Assembly: GCA_965228065.1 (NCBI GenBank)
Contig: OZ245788.1
Location: 124,001 to 188,000 of the forward strand
DNA from: Sphingobium_A sp965228065
Lineage (GTDB): Bacteria > Pseudomonadota > Alphaproteobacteria > Sphingomonadales > Sphingomonadaceae
Reading direction: 5' to 3'
Length of the DNA stretch: 64,000 nt
A model generated the notes under the pieces. The model saw nothing but the letters and a program-made list of their open reading frames with translations. It had not been told where the DNA came from and searched no databases. Made by a program: the position numbers and the translations under genes. The number at the start of each line of letters is the position of its first letter. The stretch's first letter is position 1. Positions 1 through 9,596 of the stretch are shown one piece after another.

Positions 1-1
1 C

Positions 2-403
2 GCGATCTCCGCGGTGGTGCCGGGCATGCGTGAACGCGGCAGTGGGCGGATCGTCTCGCTATCCTCGGTCGCGGGCCAGATCGGCGTCCGGGATTTCGCG
101 CTTTACGCCGCGAGCAAGGCCGCGGTGTCGATGATGACGCGCTCGCTCGGCGCCGAACTGGCGCCGCACGGCATCGCGGTCAACGCGGTGGCACCGGGCA
201 ACACCGCCACGCCGATGAACGCGGACGTCCGCGCCAATCCGGAGATGGCGGAAGGCATGCGACGGATGACACCCAGCGGCAACGCGTTCAGCGATCCCGA
301 CGATATCGCGGGCATCATCCTGTTCCTGCTTTCCGACAAGGCCCGCCCGGTGCACGGCGCGACCTGGCTTGCCGACGAAGGCGTTTCGGCGGCGCTCGGC
401 TGA
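2..403 (+). CDS. SDR-family oxidoreductase (5' end outside window)
   Basis: C-terminal part of a short-chain dehydrogenase/reductase; the open frame runs in from the window edge, so the N-terminal NAD(P)-binding glycine motif is not visible. Seen: RIVSLSSVAG, then the YAASK active-site motif (Tyr-x3-Lys), then the usual VNAVAPG segment before a C-terminal ADEG. Family role: NAD(P)-dependent oxidation or reduction of an alcohol or ketone. Its stop shares one base with the start of the MFS gene, so it belongs to the same operon as the transporter, BKACE and HyuAB genes. Substrate unknown; in this context a secondary alcohol feeding the pathway is plausible (inference). Confidence 0.9.
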   Translation, partial: AISAVVPGMRERGSGRIVSLSSVAGQIGVRDFALYAASKAAVSMMTRSLGAELAPHGIAVNAVAPGNTATPMNADVRANPEMAEGMRRMTPSGNAFSDPDDIAGIILFLLSDKARPVHGATWLADEGVSAALG

Positions 404-1716
404 TGGCGACCCAGGCGCCTCTCCCCATCCGGGCAGGTGGTTATGCCTGGTACGTCGCGCTGTTGCTGGCGTCGGCGCATCTGCTGTCCTTCGTGGACCG
501 CTTCCTGATGAGCCTGGTGATGGAGCCGCTCAAGGCCGATCTCGGCGTCAGCGACGCTCAGCTCGGGCTGCTCCAGGGCACCGGCTTCGTCATTCTCTAC
601 ACCGTCGCGGCCATTCCGCTCGGGCGGATGGCCGATCGGGTCAATCGCCGGAACCTGATCATCGCCGGCATCCTGATCTGGAGCCTGGCGACGGCACTGT
701 GCGGTCTCGCCAATTCTTTCGGATCGCTGTTCCTCGCGCGCATCGGCGTGGGTTTCGGCGAGGCGGCTTTGGTGCCCGCGGCCATGTCGCTGCTCGCCGC
801 CTATTTTCCGCGCAGCCAGCTCGGCCGTGCCGTCTCGCTGTTCACCACCGGCGCGTCGCTCGGCAAAAGCATGGCCTTGGTCGGCGGCGGCGCATTGCTT
901 GCCGCGCTGGTCGTGGCCGGCGGTCTGCATGTCCCCGGCCTCGGGCTGCTGCAGCCCTGGCAGGGCACGTTCGTCCTCATGGCCATTCCCGGCCTGCTGC
1001 TCGCGGCACTCCTGCTGACCGTGCGCGAGCCTGCTCGCGTCGAGACCGGTGTTGCACGCGCGAGCATGGCCGAAGCGTTCGCCTATCTCCGCGCGCACCG
1101 CGCATCCTTCGTCTTCCACATCATGGCCGCAGCCTCGGTGGTGCTCGTGGTGCAATCGTTCAGCGCCTGGATGCCATCCTATTATGTCCGCTTCTTCGCA
1201 CTGACACCGTCAGAGGCGGGCCTCGCGGTGGGCGGCGTGATCCTGATCGGCGCGCCGCTCGGCCATCTGTGCGGCGGTATCCTGACCGATTTCTTCCAGA
1301 CGCGCGGTTATGCCTCACCCGTGGCGCCGGTCATGATCGCCAGCCTGATGGGCGGTCTCACCGTATTGCTCGCTTTCGTCTCGATCACCGACCTTCCAAC
1401 CTCGCTGCTGCTGCTCGGGCTGCTCAACTTCTTCATGACCCTGGGCGCGCCCGCCAGCCTGGCCGGCGTCCAGATGCTCACACCCGATCGGCTGCGCGGC
1501 GTGGTCACCGCGGTGTTCCTGGCCTGCACCACATTGATCGGCATCGGCTGCGGTCCGCCTCTGGTCGGCCTGACATCGGATCTGCTCGGCGGTCCGCTGC
1601 ATCTCGCCACCGCATTGGTCGCCGTCCTGTCGGTGATCGCAATCATCGGAAGCCTGGCCGCCTTCGCCAGCCGAAGACCCTTCGCACAGACCGTCGCGTT
1701 CAACGCGTCCCACTAA
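403..1716 (+). CDS. MFS transporter, Spinster-like
   Basis: Integral inner-membrane transporter of 437 residues with about twelve hydrophobic segments. The N-terminal FVDRF after the first membrane segment and the motif A-like GRMADRVNRR near residues 74-83 are typical of major facilitator proteins of the Spinster-like subgroup. The ATG overlaps the stop of the preceding SDR gene (TGATG), showing translational coupling. BKACE follows after 24 bases with a good ribosome site (CAGGGAG). As the only transporter in the operon it probably imports the growth substrate, or exports a product; substrate not predictable from sequence. Confidence 0.9.
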   Translation: MATQAPLPIRAGGYAWYVALLLASAHLLSFVDRFLMSLVMEPLKADLGVSDAQLGLLQGTGFVILYTVAAIPLGRMADRVNRRNLIIAGILIWSLATALCGLANSFGSLFLARIGVGFGEAALVPAAMSLLAAYFPRSQLGRAVSLFTTGASLGKSMALVGGGALLAALVVAGGLHVPGLGLLQPWQGTFVLMAIPGLLLAALLLTVREPARVETGVARASMAEAFAYLRAHRASFVFHIMAAASVVLVVQSFSAWMPSYYVRFFALTPSEAGLAVGGVILIGAPLGHLCGGILTDFFQTRGYASPVAPVMIASLMGGLTVLLAFVSITDLPTSLLLLGLLNFFMTLGAPASLAGVQMLTPDRLRGVVTAVFLACTTLIGIGCGPPLVGLTSDLLGGPLHLATALVAVLSVIAIIGSLAAFASRRPFAQTVAFNASH

Positions 1717-1740
1717 ACCCAGAAAACAGGGAGTTTCAGC

Positions 1741-2673
1741 ATGCGCCGTACCAGCAAGGCGATCATCACCTGCGCCGTGACCGGATCGATCCACACGCCG
1801 TCAATGTCGCCGCATCTGCCGATCACACCCGACGAGATCGCGGAACAGGCGATCGAGGCGGCGGAGGCCGGCGCCGCCATCCTGCACCTTCACGCGCGCG
1901 ACCCGAAAGACGGCCGCCCCTCGCCCGATCCCGAACTCTACATGCAGTTCCTGCCGCGGATCAAACAGGCGTCGGACGCCGTGATCAACATCACCACCGG
2001 TGGCGCACCGGGCTTCAGCGAAGAGGATCGCATGGCCGGTCCGCTGCGCGCCAGCCCCGAAATGACATCGCTCAACATGGGATCGATGAACTTCGGTTTC
2101 TGGCCGCTCGCCGACAAATTCGAGTGGAAGCATGAGTGGGAGCGCGAACTGATGCTCGGGTCCAAGCGTTTTCCCGCCAACCATAATTTCGCGCTGATCG
2201 AACGGATCATGGTCGAACTGGGCCAGGGCCACGGCACCCGTTTCGAATATGAATGCTACGACATCGGCCACCTCTACAACGTCAAGCATTTCGCGGATCT
2301 CGGCATCATCAAGCCGCCCTTCCTGATCCAGGGCATCTTCGGCATCCTGGGCGGCATCGGCGCCGACCTCGAGAATTTCATGATGTTCAAGCAGACGGCG
2401 GACCGGCTGTTCGGCGACGATTACATGCTGTCCTGCTTCGCGGTCGGCCGCCCGCAGATGAAGTTCCTGACGCAATGCGCGCTGGTCGGCGGCAGCGTCC
2501 GGGTCGGCCTGGAGGACAGCCTCTATATCAGCCGCGGCGAGCTCGCGACCAGCAATGCCCAGCAGGTCCGCAAGATTCGCGCGATCATGGATTCACTCGA
2601 TATCGAGATCGCCACCCCCGCGGAGGCGCGCGAAATGCTCGGCCTCAAGGGCGGCGACTCGGTCGCTTTCTGA
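1741..2673 (+). CDS. BKACE family beta-keto acid cleavage enzyme (DUF849)
   Basis: Zn-dependent TIM-barrel enzyme of the 3-keto-5-aminohexanoate cleavage (BKACE) family: a beta-keto acid plus acetyl-CoA gives acetoacetate plus the shortened acyl-CoA. Seen: N-terminal KAIITCAVTGSIHTP, the metal-binding His-x-His at about residues 49 and 51 (ILHLHARDP), NITTGG, and the FEYECYD stretch. Its 310 residues match the family. The family has many substrate subclasses and the specificity here cannot be read off. The gene lies directly before hyuA (10-base gap). If HyuAB carboxylates a ketone, its product would be a beta-keto acid of the kind BKACE consumes. Confidence 0.92.
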   Translation: MRRTSKAIITCAVTGSIHTPSMSPHLPITPDEIAEQAIEAAEAGAAILHLHARDPKDGRPSPDPELYMQFLPRIKQASDAVINITTGGAPGFSEEDRMAGPLRASPEMTSLNMGSMNFGFWPLADKFEWKHEWERELMLGSKRFPANHNFALIERIMVELGQGHGTRFEYECYDIGHLYNVKHFADLGIIKPPFLIQGIFGILGGIGADLENFMMFKQTADRLFGDDYMLSCFAVGRPQMKFLTQCALVGGSVRVGLEDSLYISRGELATSNAQQVRKIRAIMDSLDIEIATPAEAREMLGLKGGDSVAF

Positions 2674-2683
2674 CGGACCGATC

Positions 2684-4738
2684 ATGCGTCTTGCAACCGA
2701 CACTGGCGGCACTTTCACCGATCTCGTCGTCGAGGATGACGACGGCTCGATCACGCTCCACAAGGCGTCGACCGTGCCATCGGATCCCGTCGCGGGCGTC
2801 CTCGACGCGCTGAGCGGCGCGGCGGCCGCGCGGGGCATGAGCCTGACTGCACTGCTCGGCCGGTGCGACAGCTTCATCCACGGCACCACCCATGCGATCA
2901 ACGCGATCATCACCGGCCGCACCGCACGGACCGCGCTGATCGTCACCGAGGGCCATCGCGACATCTTGCTGTTCCGCGAGGGCGGGCGCACCGAACCCTT
3001 CAACCACACCATCCCCTATCCTGCGCCCTATGTGCCGCGCGCGCTCACTTTCGAGGCGCGCGAACGCATCGGATCGGATGGCGGCTTGATGATCGCGCTC
3101 GACGAGGCGGGCGTGATCGAGACGCTGGAGCGGGTGCGTGAAAGCGGCGCGGAGGCGCTTGCGGTCGCCTTGCTCTGGTCGACGGTCAATCCCGCGCACG
3201 AGCAGCGCATCGGCGCGCTGATCGAACAGCATCTGCCCGGCATTCCCTATAGCCTGTCGCACGCCGTCAACCCGACCCTGCGCGAATTCCGACGGGCGTC
3301 CTCGGCCGCGATCGACGCGTCGCTGAAGCCGCTGATGACGCATTATCTGGGCGGCCTGACCGCGCGCCTCTCCGATGCGGGCTTTGCCGGCAAGGTGATG
3401 GTGCTGACCAGCGCAGGCGGCATGGTCGAAGCCGAGGAAGTCGCGGCTTCGCCGATCCGCGTGATCAATTCGGGGCCGTCCATGGCCCCCGTCGCCGGCC
3501 GCCATTATGCGGAGCGCGAAGGCGCCTGGCGGACCGCGATCGTCGCCGACACCGGTGGAACGACCTACGATATCAGCCTGGTCAGCGACGGGCGCATCCC
3601 GATGACGCGCGACCTGTGGATCGGCGAACCCTATCGCGGCCATCTTGCCGGCTACCCGTCCGTCGACGTGAAGAGCGTCGGCGCGGGCGGCGGCAGCATC
3701 GCTGCGGTCGACTCCGCGGGCCTGCTGCGCGTCGGTCCGGGCAGCGCCGGCTCGACGCCCGGCCCCGCCTGTTACGGCCGCGGCGGCACTCGCCCGACCG
3801 TGACCGATGCCTGCGTGACATTGGGCTATATCGACCCCGATTATTTCCTCGGCGGCGCGATGCGGCTCGACGGCGATGCGGCGCGGGGCGCTATCGCGCG
3901 CGACGTCGCCGATCCCCTGGGCATCAGCGCGGAGGACGCCGCGTGGAGCATCCTCGACCTCGCCACCGAGAATATGGTGCAGGCGATCCAGGACATGACG
4001 GTCAATCAGGGGATTGATCCGGCACAGGCCGTGCTGATCGGCGGCGGCGGCGCTGCCGGGCTCAATTCGGTGTTCATCGCCCGGCGGCTGGGATGCCGCG
4101 AGCTGCTGATCCCCGAAACCGGTGCGGCGATGAGTGCGGCTGGCGCAATGATGTCCGACATCGCGGCCGAGTTCCCGACCACCACCTATGCCTCGACCGC
4201 CGGTTTCGACCTGGCGCGCGCCCATACCGCCTTCAGTGCGGTCCGCGAGCAGGCGGAGGCGTTCATCGCGCGGGCGCAGCTGGCGGGGACGATCAGCTAT
4301 GTCGCCGAAGCCCGCTATGACGGGCAGGCCTGGGATATCGACGTGCCGATCGACGATGCCGGCTTCGCGACCGAGGCGGACGTTGCGCGCTTCCGGATCG
4401 CGTTCGATGCGATGCACGAGCAGCTCTTCACCATCCGCGATGAGCATTCGGCGGTCGAGCTGATCGGGCTGCGCGCGCGCGTCGCCTGCCCGTCCCGCCC
4501 CGATGCCGAATTCCGGCTGAAGCACGATGTGCAGGGCGCCGCCCCGTCCCGCTCCCGCCCGGTCTATTTCGCCGGCCAAGGCTGGCTCGATACGCCCGTG
4601 CTGCGCTGGGACACGATCCCGGTCGACGAGGTGCAGGCCGGGCCGGCGCTGATCGAATCCGCCTTCACCACCATCGTCGTCGATCCGCCCGCGCGTTTCC
4701 GCCGGACGGCCGCCGGCTCCATCCTGATCGAGGCCTGA
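2684..4738 (+). CDS. hyuA: Hydantoinase/oxoprolinase family, subunit A
   Basis: ATP-using large subunit of the hydantoinase A/oxoprolinase/acetone-carboxylase family, 684 residues. The start chosen is the ATG giving MRLATDTGGTFTD; the open frame extends further upstream into BKACE, but the DTGGTFTD phosphate-binding loop is normally at the extreme N-terminus. A second phosphate loop, ADTGGTTYD, lies near residue 290, and the conserved GGGGAAGLN and GAAMSAAGA blocks are present. Family members hydrolyse cyclic amides (hydantoin, 5-oxoproline, caprolactam) or carboxylate ketones, both ATP-dependent. The stop is two bases before hyuB, so the subunits are co-translated. Substrate not determined. 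Confidence 0.92.
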   Translation: MRLATDTGGTFTDLVVEDDDGSITLHKASTVPSDPVAGVLDALSGAAAARGMSLTALLGRCDSFIHGTTHAINAIITGRTARTALIVTEGHRDILLFREGGRTEPFNHTIPYPAPYVPRALTFEARERIGSDGGLMIALDEAGVIETLERVRESGAEALAVALLWSTVNPAHEQRIGALIEQHLPGIPYSLSHAVNPTLREFRRASSAAIDASLKPLMTHYLGGLTARLSDAGFAGKVMVLTSAGGMVEAEEVAASPIRVINSGPSMAPVAGRHYAEREGAWRTAIVADTGGTTYDISLVSDGRIPMTRDLWIGEPYRGHLAGYPSVDVKSVGAGGGSIAAVDSAGLLRVGPGSAGSTPGPACYGRGGTRPTVTDACVTLGYIDPDYFLGGAMRLDGDAARGAIARDVADPLGISAEDAAWSILDLATENMVQAIQDMTVNQGIDPAQAVLIGGGGAAGLNSVFIARRLGCRELLIPETGAAMSAAGAMMSDIAAEFPTTTYASTAGFDLARAHTAFSAVREQAEAFIARAQLAGTISYVAEARYDGQAWDIDVPIDDAGFATEADVARFRIAFDAMHEQLFTIRDEHSAVELIGLRARVACPSRPDAEFRLKHDVQGAAPSRSRPVYFAGQGWLDTPVLRWDTIPVDEVQAGPALIESAFTTIVVDPPARFRRTAAGSILIEA

Positions 4739-4740
4739 TC

Positions 4741-6504
4741 ATGACCGATCTTCCCATGAACGGCGCCGAAATGGCGGTGCTGCGCAGCAGGCTCGACGGT
4801 GTCGTGCGCAAGATGTCGAACACATTGCTCCGCACCGGGCGGTCGGGCGTGATCAACCGCGCGCGCGACTTCTCCTGCTGCCTGCTCACCCGCGACGGCG
4901 AATTGCTGACCGCGGCGGACAGCCTGCCGATCCATGTGCTGTCGGGCCCCGACATGATGGCGCGCAGCATGAAGCAATTCCATCCCGAGCTGCGTGCGGG
5001 CGACGCATTCTTGCACAATTCGCCCTATCATGGCTGCTCGCACCCGGCCGACCTCAGCGTGATCGTGCCGGTGATGGACGAAGCGGGCGAGCATCGCTTC
5101 ACCGTGCTCGCCAAGGCGCACCAGGCCGATATCGGCAACAGCCAGCCGACCACCTATATGGCGGAGGCGCGCGACGTCTATCATGAGGGCGCGCTGCTCT
5201 TCCCCGCCGTCCAGGTCCAGCGCGACGGCGAGGATATCGACGACATCATCCGCATGTGCGAGCTGCGCATCCGCGTGCCGCATCAATGGCGCGGCGACTA
5301 TCTCTCCACCGTCGGCGCGGCCCGCATCGGCGAAAAGGCGCTGACCGAACTGGCCCGCGAAGCCGGCTGGGACCGGCTGGAGGCCTTTGCCCGGCAATGG
5401 TTCGACTATTCCGAGGCGCGGATGGCCGATGCGATCGGGCGGCTGCCCGCCGGCCGCGTCATCGGATCGAGCACGCACGACCCCTTCCCCGGCCTGCCTG
5501 CCGAGGGATTGAAGATCACCGCGAAGGTCGATGTCGACCCCGCCGACGGCCGTATCGCGGTTGACCTGACCGACAATCCGGACTGTCTGCCCTGCGGCAT
5601 GAACCTGTCCGAAGCCTGCGCACGCACGGCTGCGATGATCGGCGTCTTCAACAGCATCGACCATGACGTGCCCAAGAACGCCGGATCGTTCCGCCGGATC
5701 GACGTGAAACTGCGGGTGGGCTGTATCGCCGGCATTCCGACCCATCCCTTTTCCTGCTCGGCCGCGACGACGAACATCGCCGATCGCGCCGCGAACAGCG
5801 TGCAGACCGCGCTGGCGACATTGGGCGAGGGCATCGGCATGGCCGAGGTCGGATCGGTGATCGCGCCCTCCGCGGGCGTCGTGTCCGGCATCGATCCGCG
5901 CACCGGCCGGCCCTTCGTCAACCAGATCTTCCTGGCGATGAGCGGCGGCGCCGCCAGCCATGCCAGCGATGCCTGGTGGACGATCGGCCATGTCGGCAAT
6001 GCCGGTCTCTGCTGCATCGACGGCGTCGAGCTGGCCGAATTGTCGCAGCCGATCCTGGTCCATCGCCGCGGCTTTTTGACCGATACCGAAGGTGCCGGAA
6101 CGCAGAATGGCGCGCCATCGACCATCGTCGAGTTCGGACCGATCGGCGGGGGCATGGACATCGGCTATCTCTCCGACGGTCATGTCAATGTCCCGGTCGG
6201 CGTGCGCGGCGGACAGTCGGGCGGCGGTGCGGATCAATATCTGATCCAGCGCGACGGCAGCCACAGCGAACTTCCCGCCTGCGCACAGGTCCATATCGAG
6301 GATGGCGAACGCATCGTCGCGATCTCCTGCGGCGGCGGCGGCTATGGCGATCCCCGTAAACGCCCGGCGCAGCGCGTGGCCGACGATGTCGCGGGCGGGC
6401 TGATCAGCCCGGATCGCGCACGAGACATCTATGGAGTGGTGATCTCCGGCAGCGGCGCGCTCGACGCGGCCGCGACGGACGCCGAACGGAGCAAAGCAGC
6501 ATGA
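4741..6504 (+). CDS. hyuB: Hydantoinase/oxoprolinase family, subunit B
   Basis: Catalytic partner of HyuA, 587 residues. Seen: RARDFSCCLL, the conserved GDAFLHNSPYHGCSHPADL stretch around residues 80-100 that belongs to the metal-binding site in this family, and the C-terminal CGGGGYGDPRKRP signature. The two proteins together form a hetero-oligomer that couples ATP hydrolysis to amide-ring opening or ketone carboxylation. No small third (gamma) subunit such as that of acetone carboxylase is seen nearby. The last four bases overlap the next SDR start (ATGA). Confidence 0.93.
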   Translation: MTDLPMNGAEMAVLRSRLDGVVRKMSNTLLRTGRSGVINRARDFSCCLLTRDGELLTAADSLPIHVLSGPDMMARSMKQFHPELRAGDAFLHNSPYHGCSHPADLSVIVPVMDEAGEHRFTVLAKAHQADIGNSQPTTYMAEARDVYHEGALLFPAVQVQRDGEDIDDIIRMCELRIRVPHQWRGDYLSTVGAARIGEKALTELAREAGWDRLEAFARQWFDYSEARMADAIGRLPAGRVIGSSTHDPFPGLPAEGLKITAKVDVDPADGRIAVDLTDNPDCLPCGMNLSEACARTAAMIGVFNSIDHDVPKNAGSFRRIDVKLRVGCIAGIPTHPFSCSAATTNIADRAANSVQTALATLGEGIGMAEVGSVIAPSAGVVSGIDPRTGRPFVNQIFLAMSGGAASHASDAWWTIGHVGNAGLCCIDGVELAELSQPILVHRRGFLTDTEGAGTQNGAPSTIVEFGPIGGGMDIGYLSDGHVNVPVGVRGGQSGGGADQYLIQRDGSHSELPACAQVHIEDGERIVAISCGGGGYGDPRKRPAQRVADDVAGGLISPDRARDIYGVVISGSGALDAAATDAERSKAA

Positions 6505-7253
6505 GCAACAGATCGGTCCTCGTCACCGCCGGGGGATCCGGCATCGGGCTCGCCATCGCAGAGATCTTCCACGAACGCGGCGACCGCGTGATCGTCTGCG
6601 ACGTCGATCAGGGGGCGCTCGATCGCCTGGGCCAGAACCGGCCCGGCATCGTCACCAGCCTGACCGACGTTGCCGACCCTCTCGCGGTGGCCGCGATGAT
6701 CGATCGGGTCGGCCCCGTGTCGGTGCTGGTCAACAATGCCGGCGTCGCCGGACCGATCGGCGCGCTGGAGGACAATGATCCCGAGGATTGGGCGCGCTGC
6801 TTCGCGGTCAACGTCCATGGCGCCTTCCACATGATGCGCGCCGTCGTGCCCGCGATGCGCGCCGCAAAGGGCGGTGTGATCGTCAACATCTCGACCGCCT
6901 CCACCGTCACCGGCCTGCCCGGCCGATCGGCCTATATCGCATCGAAATGGGCGCTCGAGGGACTGACCAGGAATGCGGCGCGCGAATTCGGACCGGCGGG
7001 CATACGCGTCAACGCGATCCGCCCCGGCTTCATGGATACGGAGCGGATGCGCGGCCTGATGGCCCGCGCGTCGGAACGCCGGAACCTGCCCGTGGAGGAG
7101 GTCGAAGCGGAAGCGCTCGGCTATATCTCGCTGCGGACCAAGATTCAGCCCGCCGAAATCGGCGAGATGGCCTGGTTCCTCGCGTCGGACACGGCGCGGC
7201 ACATCACCGCGCAGATCATCGGCGTCGACGGCAATTCGGAATGGGAAGGCTGA
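6501..7253 (+). CDS. SDR-family oxidoreductase
   Basis: Complete classical short-chain dehydrogenase of 250 residues. Seen: nucleotide-binding TAGGSGIG near residue 10, NNAG near residue 77, catalytic Ser in ISTAS, and YIASK as Tyr-x3-Lys. The C-terminus GVDGNSEWEG is usual. It is coupled to hyuB by a four-base ATGA overlap. It is the second SDR of the operon, so the pathway may need two successive redox steps or accept two stereoisomers of one alcohol (inference). Substrate unknown. Confidence 0.92.
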   Translation: MSNRSVLVTAGGSGIGLAIAEIFHERGDRVIVCDVDQGALDRLGQNRPGIVTSLTDVADPLAVAAMIDRVGPVSVLVNNAGVAGPIGALEDNDPEDWARCFAVNVHGAFHMMRAVVPAMRAAKGGVIVNISTASTVTGLPGRSAYIASKWALEGLTRNAAREFGPAGIRVNAIRPGFMDTERMRGLMARASERRNLPVEEVEAEALGYISLRTKIQPAEIGEMAWFLASDTARHITAQIIGVDGNSEWEG

Positions 7254-7256
7254 CCG

Positions 7257-7844
7257 ATGGGACGTATGGCTCTTCTGACGCCCGAGGCATTGATGGCAAA
7301 GGGCGTCGATGCCGCGCCGTTCCTGGAGCATTTCGCCGAGCTTCCCGGCAGCGTCGCCACATTGGCGCATCGCCCAGAGATATTGAACGCGACGCTCGGC
7401 CTGTGGAACGCGGTGATGGCGCCTGGCGCGGTCCCGCTCGATCTCAAATATCTCGCCGGCTATCTCGCCAGCATGTCGGCGGGTTGCCGTTATTGTGCCG
7501 CACACACCGCGAGCAACGCGGCGGCCACCGGCGGCGGCAGCGAGCGGATCGCGGCGGTCTGGGATTTCGAGCAGAGCCCGCTCTTCAGCGATGCCGAGCG
7601 CACCGCCTTGCGCTTCGCGATGCTCGCAGGCCAGTCGCCCTCGGGCGTCACCGATCAGGCCTATGCCGAGCTGGCGGCGCATTATGACGATGGCCAGATC
7701 GTCGAACTGCTGGCCGCAATTGCCCTTTACGGCTTCTTCAATCGCTGGAATGACAGTCTTGCAATGCCGCTGGAAGCCACGCCGCGCGGCTTCGCTGAAA
7801 CGCATCTGACGCCACATGGATGGGAGATTGGCAGCCATGACTGA
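7257..7844 (+). CDS. AhpD-like / carboxymuconolactone decarboxylase family protein
   Basis: Alpha-helical protein of 195 residues in the carboxymuconolactone decarboxylase/AhpD superfamily. The diagnostic segment is SAGCRYCAAHT around residues 76-86, which supplies the Cys-x-x-Cys and downstream His of AhpD-type disulfide reductases and related decarboxylases. It begins four bases after the SDR stop. The 3' end overlaps the start of the thioesterase gene. A role in the operon could be a peroxidase-linked reductase or a non-redox ring or decarboxylation step; the sequence does not decide. Confidence 0.82.
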   Translation: MGRMALLTPEALMAKGVDAAPFLEHFAELPGSVATLAHRPEILNATLGLWNAVMAPGAVPLDLKYLAGYLASMSAGCRYCAAHTASNAAATGGGSERIAAVWDFEQSPLFSDAERTALRFAMLAGQSPSGVTDQAYAELAAHYDDGQIVELLAAIALYGFFNRWNDSLAMPLEATPRGFAETHLTPHGWEIGSHD

Positions 7845-8268
7845 TTTTCCGTCGATCGATTGCGGCTTCACCGTCGTCCATCCCTGGCTGTGCGACGCGA
7901 TGGGCCATCTGACGACGCGCCACTATCTCGGCATGTTCGACGACGCATCCTATCATCTGTTCGCAAGCCTGGGTTACGATCCAGTCGCGGGCGCCGCCGA
8001 ACATCAGGGCTGGGCCGATGTCCGCCACGAGATCGAATATCAATCCGAACTGGCGGCGGGCGCACTGGTGCGCATCGACGGCCGGCTGACCCATCTCGGC
8101 CGCACGTCCATCACCAGCGAATACCGGATGGTCTCGCGCGCCGACGATCGCCTATGCGCGACTTTGGTCGCACGCACGGTTTGCTTCGACCTGCAGGCCC
8201 GCCGATCGCGGCCCCTGCCCGCCGATTTCGTCGCCCGCGCAGCGGAGCTGTTCGGCATCACGGCGTGA
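7837..8268 (+). CDS. Acyl-CoA thioesterase, 4HBT hot-dog fold
   Basis: Small hot-dog thioesterase of 143 residues. The segment WLCDAMGHLTTRHYLGMFDDA near residues 17-37 fits the Asp-x-x-Gly-His-x-(Asn/Thr) active-site pattern of the 4-hydroxybenzoyl-CoA thioesterase group. The ATG at 7837 is preferred over an upstream in-frame ATG at 7816 because it gives the usual short N-terminus and a tight overlap with the preceding stop. It probably hydrolyses a CoA thioester produced in the pathway, freeing CoA. The stop shares a base with the next start (TGATG). Confidence 0.85.
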   Translation: MTDFPSIDCGFTVVHPWLCDAMGHLTTRHYLGMFDDASYHLFASLGYDPVAGAAEHQGWADVRHEIEYQSELAAGALVRIDGRLTHLGRTSITSEYRMVSRADDRLCATLVARTVCFDLQARRSRPLPADFVARAAELFGITA

Positions 8269-9596
8269 TGCGCGCGGCGCTGCCGCGACTGATCGACGGC
8301 GTATCGCGTCAGGGCCGCGAGCTGCTCCGCCGCTACGCATCCTTCGTGTTCGACCGCCGCACGGATCAGGTCGGATCGCGGATCGAACGGATGGAGGGAC
8401 TGGCGCGCAGCCTGTTGTCCGGGCGCGGCGAAGCATCCGGGGCATTGATCGCTGCCGATTTGTTCGATCTCTATGCCGAATCCACAGCTGACGAGCGCGT
8501 TGCCTTCTTCCATCGGCTCGCCGAGGCATTCGGCCCCGACGAAGCCGCGCTCGATGCGGCCTGGGCGCAGTATAAGGCAGAGGGCCCGGCCAAACTTTCG
8601 CTGCTGACCCATGCGGTCGAGGCTCCACGGCAGGAACTGTTCCGCCGGCTCAACCTCGCACCCGGCGGCACAGCCCGACTGATCACGCTGCGCGCCGACC
8701 TGCTGCGCGCCATGAAGAGCGCGGACGGCAAACTCGACGCGGTCGATGCCGACCTGCTCCACCTGCTCCAGTCCTGGTTCAATCGCGGCTTCCTGGCGAT
8801 GCGGCCGATCACCTGGTCGTCGCCCGCCAGCCTGCTCGAACGCGTGATCCGCTACGAAGCGGTCCATGATATCCGCGACTGGGCGGATCTGCGCAGCCGG
8901 CTCGATCCGCCCGACCGGCGCTGCTTCGCATTCTTCCACCCGGCCATGCCCGAAGAGCCGCTGATCTTCGTCGAGGTCGCGCTGACCCGCGACATGCCCG
9001 ACAGCATCCAGACGGTGCTCGATCCGGTGCGCGAACCGCTGGCCGCCGCCGATGCGGACACCGCGGTCTTCTATTCGATCAGCAACTGCCAGCCGGGGCT
9101 GAAGGGCGTCTCCTTCGGCCATTTCCTGATCAAACAGGTCGCAACCGACCTCAAACGCGACCTGCCCGGGCTGACCTGCTTCGTCACCCTGTCGCCCATT
9201 CCGGCCTTCATGGCGTGGCTCGGCAAGGCCGATCCCGCATTGGCCGATGCTGCACGCGCGGGCGAAGATCTGCGGACGGAGCTGACCGCACAGGCGATCG
9301 CCTATTTCACGGCTGCGCGCACCGCAAACGACCGCCCCGTCGATCCCGTCGCGCGCTTCCATCTCGGCAATGGCGCGCGGCTTGAGCGGCTGAACTGGAT
9401 GGGCGACAGCTCCGCCAACGGCATGCGGCAGAGCGCGGGCATGATGGTGAACTATCTCTACGACCTGCCGAGCATCGAGGCGCATCATGAGGCCTATGCC
9501 AATGACGGCGCCGTGATATTGGGTGATCCGTTCCGCACGATGATGCGGGACGCGGCGAAGCCCGCCGCCGGCGCGCGGGCAGGGAAGACACGATGA
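8268..9596 (+). CDS. matA: Malonyl-CoA decarboxylase
   Basis: Converts malonyl-CoA to acetyl-CoA and CO2 in the cytoplasm. The 442-residue protein has the family's C-terminal catalytic blocks: FFHPAMPEEPL, ISNCQPGLKGVSFG, LSPIPAF (active-site Ser), FHLGNGA (active-site His) and the closing MMVNYLYDL. The frame is open further upstream, but the ATG at 8268 overlaps the thioesterase stop and gives the expected helical N-terminal domain. It is paired with malonyl-CoA synthetase immediately downstream (four-base overlap), as in rhizobial matAB. Together they turn malonate into acetyl-CoA, which could also supply the co-substrate of BKACE. Confidence 0.93.
   Translation: MRAALPRLIDGVSRQGRELLRRYASFVFDRRTDQVGSRIERMEGLARSLLSGRGEASGALIAADLFDLYAESTADERVAFFHRLAEAFGPDEAALDAAWAQYKAEGPAKLSLLTHAVEAPRQELFRRLNLAPGGTARLITLRADLLRAMKSADGKLDAVDADLLHLLQSWFNRGFLAMRPITWSSPASLLERVIRYEAVHDIRDWADLRSRLDPPDRRCFAFFHPAMPEEPLIFVEVALTRDMPDSIQTVLDPVREPLAAADADTAVFYSISNCQPGLKGVSFGHFLIKQVATDLKRDLPGLTCFVTLSPIPAFMAWLGKADPALADAARAGEDLRTELTAQAIAYFTAARTANDRPVDPVARFHLGNGARLERLNWMGDSSANGMRQSAGMMVNYLYDLPSIEAHHEAYANDGAVILGDPFRTMMRDAAKPAAGARAGKTR

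Noticed and set aside
2645..4579. Long antisense open frame across hyuA (644 codons)
   Set aside because: Typical high-GC shadow frame; low-complexity His/Arg/Gly-rich translation, no family motif, while hyuA on the plus strand is clear.
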